Shown here one piece after another: positions 1-12,619 of a DNA stretch of 64,000 nt (the stretch's first letter is position 1; the number at the start of each line of letters is the position of its first letter). This DNA comes from Vibrio penaeicida (GTDB lineage: Bacteria; Pseudomonadota; Gammaproteobacteria; Enterobacterales; Vibrionaceae): positions 3,658,001-3,722,000 of the forward strand of contig NZ_AP025144.1 of the NCBI RefSeq assembly GCF_019977755.1, written 5' to 3'. Made by a program: the position numbers and the translations under genes. The notes under the pieces are model-generated. The model made no database searches and was not told the origin of the DNA. It was given only the letters and a program-made list of their open reading frames with translations.

Positions 1-31
1 GACGTTAACAAAGTAGCAAAGAATTTAGTGT

Positions 32-107
<76 letters not shown>

Positions 108-114
108 TTCTTTT

Positions 115-190
115 GCCTCGATAGCTCAGTCGGTAGAGCAGAGGATTGAAAATCCTCGTGTCGGTGGTTCGATTCCGCCTCGAGGCACCA
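115..190 (+). tRNA. tRNA-Phe (GAA)
   Basis: A 76-nt cloverleaf with CCA; the anticodon loop TTGAAAA gives GAA. The acceptor stem is GCCTCGA/TCGAGGC. The second Phe gene at 2806 has a different stem, with both strands changed together. Confidence 0.97.
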
Positions 191-228
191 TTATTTGGTG
201 CTTGTCTCAATGAGATAACACAAATAAT

Positions 229-304
229 TCCCCCTTAGTTCAGTTGGTAGAACGGCGGACTGTTAATCCGTATGTCGCAGGTTCGAGTCCCGCAGGGGGA
301 GCCA
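229..304 (+). tRNA. tRNA-Asn (GTT)
   Basis: A 76-nt cloverleaf with CCA; the anticodon loop CTGTTAA gives GTT. It is last in the first cluster and is followed at once by a terminator hairpin. Near-identical copies lie at 3014 and 3229. Confidence 0.97.
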
Positions 305-312
305 CTTTTAAG

Positions 313-340
313 AAGCCAAGTCGAAAGACTTGGCTTTTTT
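313..340 (+). terminator. Rho-independent terminator of the first tRNA cluster
   Basis: Stem AAGCCAAGTC with a GAAA-type loop and its complement, then a run of six T. The same hairpin core ends the second tRNA cluster at 3314. Confidence 0.9.
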
Positions 341-927
341 CGTTCTAATTACTCATATCCCGCTTATACTTCAGGTCTTGATGGCTCCATAAGCCCCATC
401 AGAAAAACATCATTTAAAACAGCCTACCTAAAGCGGTCATCTTGACCATAAGCTGAAACCAAATTAAGTCAGTTATCTCAACAGAATCAACTTAAAAATC
501 CATATGCGCATAACGACATTACTCGCTATGCAATCGATAAATGTATGTCATCTAACAATTAAGATTTCATTTTCTATTAATGATGATTTTATTGATCACC
601 ATTCAAATATTAATAATTTATGAATTCCCACTGATAGTTAGCCCAACAAAATAAGATAACGAATTCTATGATTAATACTCGTACTAATAGAATATCCAGC
701 CAATTATTTTATGCACTAAATATCATAATTTACCAAACAAAATCTCGATTAATTATTCGCCTAGATGTCAATTATTTCGAGCTAAAAATTTAATCTAACT
801 CATACTTTGATATTTAAGCATTATAAAAATATTAAACTCTACCCTAATATGCCGATATAAAGCAGCAGGCAGAAATCGATACTTGGTTTCGGCTGACTTT
901 AATTAGGCAAACTGCCGAGGGGACACC
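341..927. other. Intergenic region before the chemoreceptor gene
   Basis: About 590 bases of AT-rich DNA with no credible gene. The last 60 bases can form a long-range stem (GGCAG near 868 with CTGCC near 911) just before the ribosome site GAGGGG at 918. A structured leader is possible, but I could match it to no known riboswitch; the c-di-GMP-I core GACGCAAAGCC is absent. Confidence 0.4.
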
Positions 928-2553
928 ATGAAATTAAAAACTCAATCTTATTTGCTTTCGGCGATCATTCTGGTTTCGCTGCTAGCATTGACCGCTACAG
1001 GCTTGTGGACACTGCGCGTTGCCAGTAACCTAGATAACAAGTCTCGTGTAACCGAACTGTTCAAAAGTACGTACAGTATTTTGGGCGAGATGGAAAAAAT
1101 GGCGCAGGATGGGACCCTTACAGAGGAACAAGCAAAAACAATCGCTACTCGCATCCTTCGAAACAATATTTATAAAGACAATGAATACGTTTATGTTGCG
1201 GATGAAAACCTCAACTTTGTAGCGACCCCTTTAGATCCTCAACTCCATGGAACCAGCTTCCATGATTTCAAAGATGGAAACGGCGGCAGTGTTGGTAGCA
1301 TTCTTCAACAAGCGGTAGCACAAAATCCAAACGGCATTGCGGAATACGTCTGGACACAAAAACAGGCAGACAACTCGATAGAAGAAAAGCTGTCCATTGC
1401 TGAAAAGTCTCAAGTGTGGGGCTGGTACGTGGGTACTGGTATCGGATTTAATGAAGTGAATGAGCGATTCTGGTCTACCGCTAAATGGCAGCTCACTCTT
1501 TGTGTCTTCATTGGTGGGGCTATCTTTATTATTCTTCTTCTCGCTATTCGCCGAATGATATCACTACTAGGTGGGGAGCCTCAGGAAGTTCGCAAAGCCG
1601 TTCAAGCTGTCGCTGCAGGTCAAATCCAAGCAAACTTCAGTGAAGAGGCAGAGGAAGGCAGTATCTACCATGCAGTACAGCAGATGAGCCGCTCTCTTGC
1701 GCAATTGGTCAGCAACTTAGAGAAATCTATGGTCGCCCTAAGACAAGAGCTATCTGATGTCGAATCTCGCGCAGGTGTTATTGCTGGGTTAACAGATACA
1801 CAGCAACAGTCTACTGAAATGATTGCAACGGCAATGACGGAAATGGCCTCTTCTGCAAACAACGTAGCAGATTCAGCTCGAGACACAGCCTCCAACACCG
1901 ATGAAGCCGATAGACAAAGCCAAGTGACGCAGCAGCTTATTCACAGCACCGTAGGTAACATTGAAGGTTTGGCGACCCAGCTAGGTACAGCAAGCCAAGC
2001 TGTTTCAGACCTAGACAACGACGTAAACAACATTGCAAAAGTATTGGATGTTATTGGTGATATCGCTGAGCAGACAAATCTTCTGGCTTTGAATGCTGCA
2101 ATCGAAGCCGCCCGTGCCGGTGAGCAAGGTCGAGGTTTCGCAGTCGTTGCCGATGAAGTCAGAAACCTGGCAGGTAGAACTCAAGGTAGCACCAAAGAAA
2201 TCCAACAAATGATCTCTAATCTTCAAGAAGGGTCTCGTAACGCAATCAACACTATGGGTGTATGCGCTGAAACTAGCCAAAATACGGTAGTTGAGTCAAG
2301 AAACGCATCCGAAGCGTTGCAGCACATCGTTGAAGCTCTAGAGTCCATTACATCAATGAGTCATCAAATTGCTACGGCAGCAGCAGAGCAAACTCAAGTT
2401 GGCGATGACATCTCACAACGAATCAACATGATTGAAGAAAGTGGTAACCAGCTAAGCAGTGTCGTTTCTGAAAGTCATAACAGTACGCAAACACTGTCTT
2501 CACTCTCAAATGAACTGGAAACTTGGGTCAACAAGTTCACCGTACAAAAATAA
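928..2553 (+). CDS. Methyl-accepting chemotaxis protein with a Cache sensor
   Basis: A membrane chemoreceptor that passes ligand binding to CheA/CheW. The 541 residues run: TM1 at about 8-30, a periplasmic single Cache-type domain at about 33-185 (sCache_2-like, with [15 protein letters not shown] and WGWYVGTG), TM2 at about 188-207, HAMP at about 208-262 and the cytoplasmic signalling coiled coil to the C-terminus. The hairpin tip carries [19 protein letters not shown] and [15 protein letters not shown] at about 378-412, the hallmark of the family. There is no NWETF-type CheR tether. The ATG follows GAGGGGACACC, a good ribosome site. The gene stands alone between two tRNA clusters. The ligand is unknown; sCache_2 receptors often bind small organic acids. 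Confidence 0.95.
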   Translation: MKLKTQSYLLSAIILVSLLALTATGLWTLRVASNLDNKSRVTELFKSTYSILGEMEKMAQDGTLTEEQAKTIATRILRNNIYKDNEYVYVADENLNFVATPLDPQLHGTSFHDFKDGNGGSVGSILQQAVAQNPNGIAEYVWTQKQADNSIEEKLSIAEKSQVWGWYVGTGIGFNEVNERFWSTAKWQLTLCVFIGGAIFIILLLAIRRMISLLGGEPQEVRKAVQAVAAGQIQANFSEEAEEGSIYHAVQQMSRSLAQLVSNLEKSMVALRQELSDVESRAGVIAGLTDTQQQSTEMIATAMTEMASSANNVADSARDTASNTDEADRQSQVTQQLIHSTVGNIEGLATQLGTASQAVSDLDNDVNNIAKVLDVIGDIAEQTNLLALNAAIEAARAGEQGRGFAVVADEVRNLAGRTQGSTKEIQQMISNLQEGSRNAINTMGVCAETSQNTVVESRNASEALQHIVEALESITSMSHQIATAAAEQTQVGDDISQRINMIEESGNQLSSVVSESHNSTQTLSSLSNELETWVNKFTVQK

Positions 2554-2572
2554 TATATTGGGGTAATACACA

Positions 2573-2607
2573 GGCTAAGAGTGTTCATGGCATTCTTAGC
2601 CTTTTTT
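2573..2607 (+). terminator. Terminator of the chemoreceptor gene
   Basis: Inverted repeat GGCTAAGA...TCTTAGCC followed by six T, about 20 bases after the stop codon. Confidence 0.85.
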
Positions 2608-2766
2608 ATCATCCAGATATATGTTGAGCTCATGCTTTTCGTCACGATATTCTAATTATAGGAACTTAAACCGCCTTATAATTGATGGCATTTCCATCTC
2701 TAATGCTTAAAAACGTGCCACTAAGTACAGAAAAACATCAAACGATAGTTTTTTTACATTTTTGTA

Positions 2767-2795
2767 TTGACCTCTAAGCCGAAAAGCCTTTTAAT
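2767..2795 (+). promoter_or_regulatory. Promoter of the second tRNA cluster
   Basis: TTGACC at 2767, a 17-base spacer and TTTAAT at 2790, then the GC-rich stretch CACCCCGTCGC before tRNA-Phe. An AT-rich tract with seven T lies upstream and resembles an UP element. A GC-rich discriminator is typical of stringently controlled tRNA promoters. Confidence 0.7.
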
Positions 2796-2805
2796 ACACC
2801 CCGTC

Positions 2806-2881
2806 GCCCGGATAGCTCAGTCGGTAGAGCAGAGGATTGAAAATCCTCGTGTCGGTGGTTCGATTCCGCCTCCGGGCACCA
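2806..2881 (+). tRNA. tRNA-Phe (GAA)
   Basis: A 76-nt cloverleaf with CCA and anticodon GAA. The acceptor stem is GCCCGGA/TCCGGGC. The body matches the Phe gene at 115, but the stem carries paired compensatory changes. Confidence 0.97.
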
Positions 2882-2929
2882 CAATTTTATGTTGTTGGTG
2901 CTTGCACGAACAAACAATGAATAAAGTGT

Positions 2930-3005
<76 letters not shown>

Positions 3006-3013
3006 TTTATTAT

Positions 3014-3089
3014 TCCCCCTTAGTTCAGTTGGTAGAACGGCGGACTGTTAATCCGTATGTCGCAGGTTCGAGTCCCGCAGGGGGAGCCA
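3014..3089 (+). tRNA. tRNA-Asn (GTT)
   Basis: A 76-nt cloverleaf with CCA and anticodon GTT, only 8 bases after tRNA-Thr, so co-transcribed with it. Confidence 0.97.
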
Positions 3090-3125
3090 CTTTAAAGAGT
3101 TTAGAAACCATTCTGAATTCACAAG

Positions 3126-3202
<77 letters not shown>

Positions 3203-3228
3203 CTCTTGATAGAGTCTAAATAATCAAT

Positions 3229-3304
3229 TCCCCCTTAGTTCAGTTGGTAGAACGGCGGACTGTTAATCCGTATGTCGCAGGTTCGAGTCCCGCAGGGGGA
3301 GCCA
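3229..3304 (+). tRNA. tRNA-Asn (GTT)
   Basis: A 76-nt cloverleaf with CCA and anticodon GTT. It is the last gene of the second cluster, followed by a terminator. Confidence 0.97.
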
Positions 3305-3313
3305 AATTCAAAT

Positions 3314-3339
3314 GCCAAGTCGAAAGACTTGGCTTTTTT
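3314..3339 (+). terminator. Terminator of the second tRNA cluster
   Basis: GCCAAGTC-GAAA-GACTTGGC followed by six T. It is the same hairpin as after the first cluster, so the Asn-terminator unit has been duplicated. Confidence 0.9.
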
Positions 3340-3583
3340 CGTTGTAGATACACAATTAAGTAATAGCAAATAAACACCTCACTCACCCTGCTTAGCGCAT
3401 TTCCATCACGACCCTTTCATTCCCGCCTAATTCGTTATATATTCTCCTGTGCGCGCCACCTACGCCACCTACTCGCGGAAAGAGTGATACTCAAGGTATT
3501 AAAGTATTACCCATTTGGGAACCACAATTCGGTTTACCTTCTCTTCTGAAAAGCGAGTACAGGAGCAATGAGACGGTGAATAT

Positions 3584-4837
3584 ATGAACCCTTTTTCTCT
3601 AAACCTTTCGTACCTAAAGAAACAAGCTAAAACACGCCTTAAAGCCATTAAATCGGGATCTAAAAACGATCTTATTTGGCTCAATGAGCACCATATTACC
3701 AATACCCAAGAAGCAGAAAGCGTGAAGCTTTCAGATGTCCAACTTTCTATAGCACGCGAACTCGGGCTTCCTAGTTGGGCTAAACTCAAACATCACGTAG
3801 AGTTATTAGAAAGCAACAGAAACCAACCTGGCAATATGCTTACGCTTCTAGACGACGACCTCCACACACTGCATGTACGTTGTGGTCACGATATTCAAGG
3901 AACACTCAAAAAATCCGGATTCATTGGAGATTTTCTTCCTTACATAGACCCTTTTTGTATTGGTCCCTTGGTAACAAATGAAGAAAATTTACTCACTCTA
4001 CGTTCTGAGTTTATTTACCATAACCTTATTTCAGAAATGAAAGGGGTCGAGAAATCCATAGAGCATATCCGAGAGGACAGCGTAAGAGACTCCAACCAAT
4101 TATTAGAAAGTAAGTATCAGAGAATCGTCCTATGGGTAGAACACGACAACTACGACCAACTCATGCTCATTCGCACTCTTGCCCTGCTTTCTTATCAAAA
4201 CCTTGACCGCGTTGAGTTGATTGAAATCGATAAATTCCCTGGAGGAGAACGTTTCATTGGTTTAGGACAGCTTCCTTCCGAAGCATTAAGAGTTCTTTGG
4301 GACACACGTAAAGAACTGACTATTGATCATATTACCGCTGCAAAAAGTCTGTGGGCGGCATTTTGCTCTCCTACACCGAAGAAACTCATAGACCAGTACA
4401 ATCATATTGATGAATCGTTATTTCCAAACATCAAACACGTCATCTTTAGACATTTGCAAGAGATACCAAACTCAATCTCGAAATTAGGGCTCACTCAAGA
4501 AATCACCATTCAAGTACTCAAAAATAGCGAAGAAGAATTGGATTTCAAAACACTTTACAAGCGCTATATGGAGGCAGAGCCATTGGTATATCTTGCTGAT
4601 CTTATGTATTGGGCGGTGATAAAACCTCTAACTCTCGGTGAAAACCCCGTTATTCATGCAAAAGGTATCGATGAAAAGGGGTGGAAAAAAGCCTCTATTG
4701 AATTGCTCGACCGCGATTTTGAATCTGCGCCAGCCATTGAAAACAAGTGGGTTGGAGGGATACAAATCAGCAACAAACAGTATTGGACATGGGATCATAA
4801 AGATCTCTCTACTATGAACGCGATCACCCTTTCTTAG
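3584..4837 (+). CDS. DUF1835 domain-containing protein
   Basis: 417 residues, no signal peptide or membrane segment. The N-terminus (about 1-75) has the helical motif LSIARELGLPSWAKLKHHVE, often found ahead of DUF1835 and other uncharacterised domains. From about 93 it enters DUF1835 (LHVRCGHDIQGTLKKSGF, then FLPYIDPFCIGPL), and a C-terminal helical part follows. DUF1835 has no established biochemical role, and I assign none. The ATG is preceded by only a weak site (GAGACGGTG). It lies alone between a tRNA cluster and the rRNA operon tail, on the opposite strand from the operon. Confidence 0.8.
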   Translation: MNPFSLNLSYLKKQAKTRLKAIKSGSKNDLIWLNEHHITNTQEAESVKLSDVQLSIARELGLPSWAKLKHHVELLESNRNQPGNMLTLLDDDLHTLHVRCGHDIQGTLKKSGFIGDFLPYIDPFCIGPLVTNEENLLTLRSEFIYHNLISEMKGVEKSIEHIREDSVRDSNQLLESKYQRIVLWVEHDNYDQLMLIRTLALLSYQNLDRVELIEIDKFPGGERFIGLGQLPSEALRVLWDTRKELTIDHITAAKSLWAAFCSPTPKKLIDQYNHIDESLFPNIKHVIFRHLQEIPNSISKLGLTQEITIQVLKNSEEELDFKTLYKRYMEAEPLVYLADLMYWAVIKPLTLGENPVIHAKGIDEKGWKKASIELLDRDFESAPAIENKWVGGIQISNKQYWTWDHKDLSTMNAITLS

Positions 4838-5204
4838 GTCCATCTCTGGGCAAGGCTCTATGTGAGCTTTATCCAGAGCATTTACCTTTTTAGAGAGACC
4901 AAGACCATGAACCCACTCCACAAGTCTTCTTCAACCTGATACGGAAGACTTAGTATCTTTCTATAGTGAGAGTATCAGCTCTGGCATGCACACTGAATAC
5001 CATCGCATTCACGCCTAGTAATTAGAAATTTGGTATCAACACCTCTGAGTTTTAAAGCACATCTACCGAAAAGGAATAAACTTTATTGGCTCATGTTGGT
5101 AGTCAAAATAAAAGAGTGGAGAACTAGATAGGGCTTGGATTCATTCAGCCGAGAGAGTAAATATATCTCTTAATAGTAAAAGACTTCGTAAGGCTTCTGA
5201 ATCA
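4838..5204. other. Gene-free stretch after the DUF1835 gene
   Basis: About 370 bases. Short open stretches in several frames look like worn coding sequence (for example around 4848-4890 and 4945-5015), but none has a start, a ribosome site and useful length. I see no RNA gene or clear repeat here. Confidence 0.3.
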
Positions 5205-5870
5205 ATGCTAGAGCAGCTAGAGCCGCACACGACAGGATTCGTTCGACTACAGGGCGAATATACCTTCCCTAAACGCAAAAAACCTCAGCATTTCTGCTGA
5301 GGCTTCTTAAAAAAATGGTGGAGTGGCTGGGGTCGCACACGACCGGGGCTCGTTTGACCATAGGTCGAATATATCTTCCCTAAACGCAAAAAACCTCAAC
5401 ATTTCTGCTGAGGTTTCTCAAATAAATGGCGGAGTGGCTGGGGTCGCATACGACCGGGACTCGTTCGACCGCAGGTCGAATATCCCTTCCCTAAACGCAA
5501 AAAACCTCAACATTTCTGCTGAGGTTTCTTAAATAAATGGCGGAGTGGCTGGGGTCGCACACGACCGGGGCTCGTTCGACCGTAGGTCGAATATGTCTTC
5601 CCTAAACGCAAAAAAACTCAACATTTCTGTTGAGGTTTCTTAAATAAATGGCGAAATGGCTGGGGTCGCATACGACCGGGACTCGTTCGAACGTGGGACG
5701 AATATACCTTTCTTAAACGAAAAAAAACTCAACATTTCTGCTGAGGTTTCTTAAATAAATGGCGGAGTGGCTGGGGTCGCACGCAACCGGGACTCGTTCG
5801 ACCGCAGGTCGAATATACCTTCCCTAAATACAAAAAACCTCAGCATGTCTGCTGAGGTTTCTTAAACAAA
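5205..5870 (-). repeat. 111-bp tandem repeat array derived from the tRNA-Asp tail
   Basis: Units begin at 5316, 5427, 5538, 5649 and 5760, exactly 111 bases apart, and the next step lands on the 3' end of tRNA-Asp at 5871. A worn sixth unit covers about 5205-5315. On the transcribed minus strand each unit has a terminator-like hairpin (CCTCAGCA...TGCTGAGG and variants, then a T run), a variable middle and the tRNA 3' tail CCACTCCGCCA. Unit 5649 has a worn tail (GGCGAAATGG on plus). The design resembles the E. coli tyrT tail, where repeats carry the end of tRNA-Tyr, but the sequence is different. Since 111 is divisible by 3, some frames stay open across units. Confidence 0.85.
5832..5865 (-). 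terminator. First terminator after tRNA-Asp
   Basis: Reading the minus strand, AACCTCAGCAGACATGCTGAGGTT folds into a strong hairpin followed by a T run, directly after tRNA-Asp. Copies of it recur in every downstream 111-bp unit, giving about six hairpins in series. Confidence 0.75.
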
Positions 5871-5947
5871 TGGCGGAGTGGACGGGACTCGAACCCGCGA
5901 CCCCCGGCGTGACAGGCCGGTATTCTAACCAACTGAACTACCACTCC
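5871..5947 (-). tRNA. tRNA-Asp (GTC)
   Basis: A 77-nt cloverleaf with CCA on the minus strand. The anticodon loop reads CTGTCAC, giving GTC. Acceptor GGAGTGG pairs with CCACTCC. It is the distal tRNA of the rRNA operon, 43 bases after 5S. Confidence 0.97.
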
Positions 5948-5990
5948 GCAGTGGAATACCCGCTTATCATAAGCAGATGTTCAAATTCAA

Positions 5991-6110
5991 AGCCTGGCGA
6001 TGTCCTACTCTCACATGGGGAAACCCCACACTACCATCGGCGCTATTGCGTTTCACTTCTGAGTTCGGCATGGAAATCAGGTGGGTCCACAACGCTATGG
6101 TCGCCAAGCA
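5991..6110 (-). rRNA. rrf: 5S ribosomal RNA
   Basis: 120 bases on the minus strand beginning TGCTTGGCGACC and ending with the matching CGCCAGGC. The interior CCGAACTCAGAAGTGAAACG is the standard 5S core. It lies 92 bases after 23S. Confidence 0.95.
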
Positions 6111-6202
6111 AATTCTTAATCTGGAAAGCTGTTTTTAAGTTCTGGTTCTTACACATTCAATCTGTTCTTATCTGAGTCCATCAAAACCCCTTGGGTGTTG
6201 TA

Positions 6203-9086
<2,884 letters not shown>

Positions 9087-9368
9087 ATACAACCCCAAGA
9101 GGTTTCGATTTGCGTTCACTTTTGAAAGTGAAGACAAAAAGGTGTATGGCAAACAACCAAGGTTTATTGTTGTCTCTTTGTTATGAGCGAGACAACACTT
9201 CGATTTTGCCGAACTCAAATATGTTTTCACTTTCGTGAAAACCCAAGAACACTTGAATGTGTGTTGGTACCTAAATGAACAAGTCATCTAGGATTTGAGA
9301 ACTTTTAATTTGAATAACAACGCTTATCCGTAGATAAGGGGATTGTTGTTATTCGTCAGCTTTCCAAA

Positions 9369-9381
9369 TTGTTAAAGAGCG
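9369..9381 (-). promoter_or_regulatory. boxA antitermination site in the 16S-23S spacer
   Basis: The minus strand reads CGCTCTTTAACAA, the NusB/NusE-binding boxA of rRNA operons, in the spacer before 23S. A second copy is in the 16S leader. The rest of 9087-9434 holds no gene. Confidence 0.8.
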
Positions 9382-9434
9382 TGATTCATTAAGAACCATT
9401 TCTAAATATTCTGTATTAAAAAAATACTTAAAGA

Positions 9435-9510
9435 TGGTGGAGCTAAGCAGGATCGAACTGCTGACCTCCTGCGTGCAAGGCAGGCGCTCTCCCAGCTGAG
9501 CTATAGCCCC
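9435..9510 (-). tRNA. tRNA-Ala (TGC)
   Basis: A 76-nt cloverleaf with CCA on the minus strand; anticodon TGC in the loop TTGCACG. It is the second spacer tRNA of the rRNA operon, 37 bases after tRNA-Ile. Confidence 0.97.
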
Positions 9511-9547
9511 ATCAATAATGTTGCTGGAATCTTGCTTTTGGCAAGAT

Positions 9548-9624
9548 TGGTGGGTCTGAGTGGACTTGAACCACCGACCTCCCGCTTATCAGGCGAGCGC
9601 TCTAACCAGCTGAGCTACAGACCC
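9548..9624 (-). tRNA. tRNA-Ile (GAT)
   Basis: A 77-nt cloverleaf with CCA on the minus strand; anticodon GAT in CTGATAA. It is the first spacer tRNA, in the common 16S-Ile-Ala-23S order. Confidence 0.97.
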
Positions 9625-9690
9625 AACATTACTCTTAACTGTTATAAACCGTATCAATCTGTGTGGGTACTCATCGCGACAATCATCGTA

Positions 9691-11222
<1,532 letters not shown>

Positions 11223-11442
11223 AAGATTTTGTTCGGCTCAATGAATACTGACTTCAAACTACGTATGTAATTTAAAGCTATTATCGTTCCAACAGAACGA
11301 TAATGAATTGACTGTGCCAATGATTGCTTTCTAAGAAAGTTATCATCGTATTGGTCACTCAGTTCATTGAAACCTAAATTGATACCGAAGTATCTATTTG
11401 GATTATCATCAACGAGTGCCCACACAGATTGATAGGTCTATA

Positions 11443-11456
11443 TTGTTAAAGAGCGT
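11443..11456 (-). promoter_or_regulatory. boxA in the rRNA leader
   Basis: The minus strand reads CGCTCTTTAACAATA within the leader between promoter P2 and 16S. It is the boxA antitermination element. Confidence 0.8.
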
Positions 11457-11493
11457 TGCTTTTCGAGAAGTTTTTCTCTCAAAGCGGAGGTGC

Positions 11494-11521
11494 ATTCTAG
11501 CGAGATAATTTGAAGAGTCAA
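11494..11521 (-). promoter_or_regulatory. rRNA promoter P2
   Basis: On the minus strand TTGACT (11521-11516), a 16-base spacer and TAGAAT (11499-11494), followed by the discriminator GCACCTCCGC. This is a second, downstream promoter as in E. coli rrn operons. Confidence 0.75.
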
Positions 11522-11609
11522 ACACTTTTTCAAATTTATTTTCTCAGAAGTTTTTCACCTCTCTAACACTGCTGAAGCCTTGTGGCGTCTGCCGTGTCAG
11601 TGAGGCGGC

Positions 11610-11637
11610 ATTATAGAGACACTAATCTTTATGGCAA
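11610..11637 (-). promoter_or_regulatory. rRNA promoter P1
   Basis: On the minus strand TTGCCA (11637-11632), a 16-base spacer and a perfect TATAAT (11615-11610), then the GC-rich discriminator GCCGCCTC. The A/T tracts at 11640-11690 would serve as UP element and Fis region. Confidence 0.8.
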
Positions 11638-11792
11638 GCCTTTTCTTTAAAAAATAAGGAAAAAACGCACTTTTCTTTGAATTTCATTCAAAGTGCTGAT
11701 TTATCCATGTTTTACCCCAGAATAAGCACAACTTATCCACAAAGTTATTCATTTTAGTACAAAAAGCGCACAACTGATATTGCCTATAAAAA

Positions 11793-11818
11793 AGAAAAGC
11801 TGCATAAGCAGCTTTTCT
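11793..11818 (-). terminator. Terminator of the cysJIH operon
   Basis: Perfect inverted repeat AGAAAAGCTGC-ATAA-GCAGCTTTTCT with a T-rich tail on the minus strand, 21 bases after the cysH stop. The stem is symmetrical. Confidence 0.85.
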
Positions 11819-11839
11819 ATCATGATACTAAGTTGTCAT

Positions 11840-12619
11840 TTAAATGCCTGAGCCATCACTTTCGTTCTCTTCTTCATGAAGACCACATTCTCGCTTCAAT
11901 CCAAAGAAACGAGTTTCTTCCTCGCTCATTCCCGGCTCCCACTTACGGGTTGTATGGGTATCGCCTACAGACAGATAGCCTTCTTCCCAAAGTGGATGAT
12001 ATGGAAGGTTGTTTTCCTCTAGGTAATAGTGGACATCTTTATTCGTCCAATCGATTACAGGCAAAAACTTAAATACACCGTTTTGAATAGCTAAGATGGG
12101 TAAGTTCGCTCGAGAACTCGATTGCTCGCGGCGAAGACCAGAAAACCAAGTACCCACCTCAAGTTCATCCAATGCACGACGCATCGGTTCCACTTTATTT
12201 AGCTTGTTGTACTTTTCTATGCCTTCTACACCTTGATCCCACAATTTTCCATAACGTGCTTCTTGCCAATTAGGGCTAGTTGCAGCACTGAAGATCTTGA
12301 GATTCAAATTGAGTTTCTCAGTTAGTTCGTCAATAAAGCGATACGTTTCTGGAAACAAATAGCCCGTATCCGTCAGAATGACTGGCGTATCGGCTTTAAC
12401 CTGGGAAACCAAATGAAGCATCACTGCAGCCTGAATACCAAAACTGGACGACACCGCATGTGTGCCTTCTAAGTTTTCGATAGCCCACGCGACTCTTTCT
12501 TGTGCCGTCAGTGTTTCTAAATAACCGTTCAATTCAGCAAGGCGCAGCGACTGCTCCGCCTTGGTCATCGACAGTAACTCAGAAAGCTGGGGCTTCTTTG
12601 TTGCTGTAGTATCAGGCAT
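11840..12619 (-). CDS. cysH: Phosphoadenosine phosphosulfate reductase
   Basis: Reduces PAPS to sulfite with thioredoxin in cysteine biosynthesis. The preferred start ATG ([11 protein letters not shown]) gives 259 residues, against 244 in E. coli. It overlaps the end of cysI by 8 bases, the usual coupled arrangement. A longer in-frame start at 12721 is open but lies wholly inside cysI, so I reject it. The PP-loop fold includes [14 protein letters not shown] and DTGYLFPET. The C-terminal KRECGLHEE carries the catalytic cysteine. It is the last gene of cysJ-cysI-cysH. Confidence 0.97.
   Translation of the reverse strand: MPDTTATKKPQLSELLSMTKAEQSLRLAELNGYLETLTAQERVAWAIENLEGTHAVSSSFGIQAAVMLHLVSQVKADTPVILTDTGYLFPETYRFIDELTEKLNLNLKIFSAATSPNWQEARYGKLWDQGVEGIEKYNKLNKVEPMRRALDELEVGTWFSGLRREQSSSRANLPILAIQNGVFKFLPVIDWTNKDVHYYLEENNLPYHPLWEEGYLSVGDTHTTRKWEPGMSEEETRFFGLKRECGLHEEENESDGSGI

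Noticed and set aside
868..927. c-di-GMP riboswitch before the chemoreceptor
   Set aside because: The GEMM core GACGCAAAGCC is absent; only a weak stem is visible.
5323..5532. 69-codon plus-strand frame with a 37-residue repeat
   Set aside because: It is antisense to the repeat array; it stays open only because the unit is 111 bases. No ribosome site.
5205..5870. CRISPR array
   Set aside because: The whole 111-base unit is repeated, with no unique spacers and with tRNA and terminator parts.
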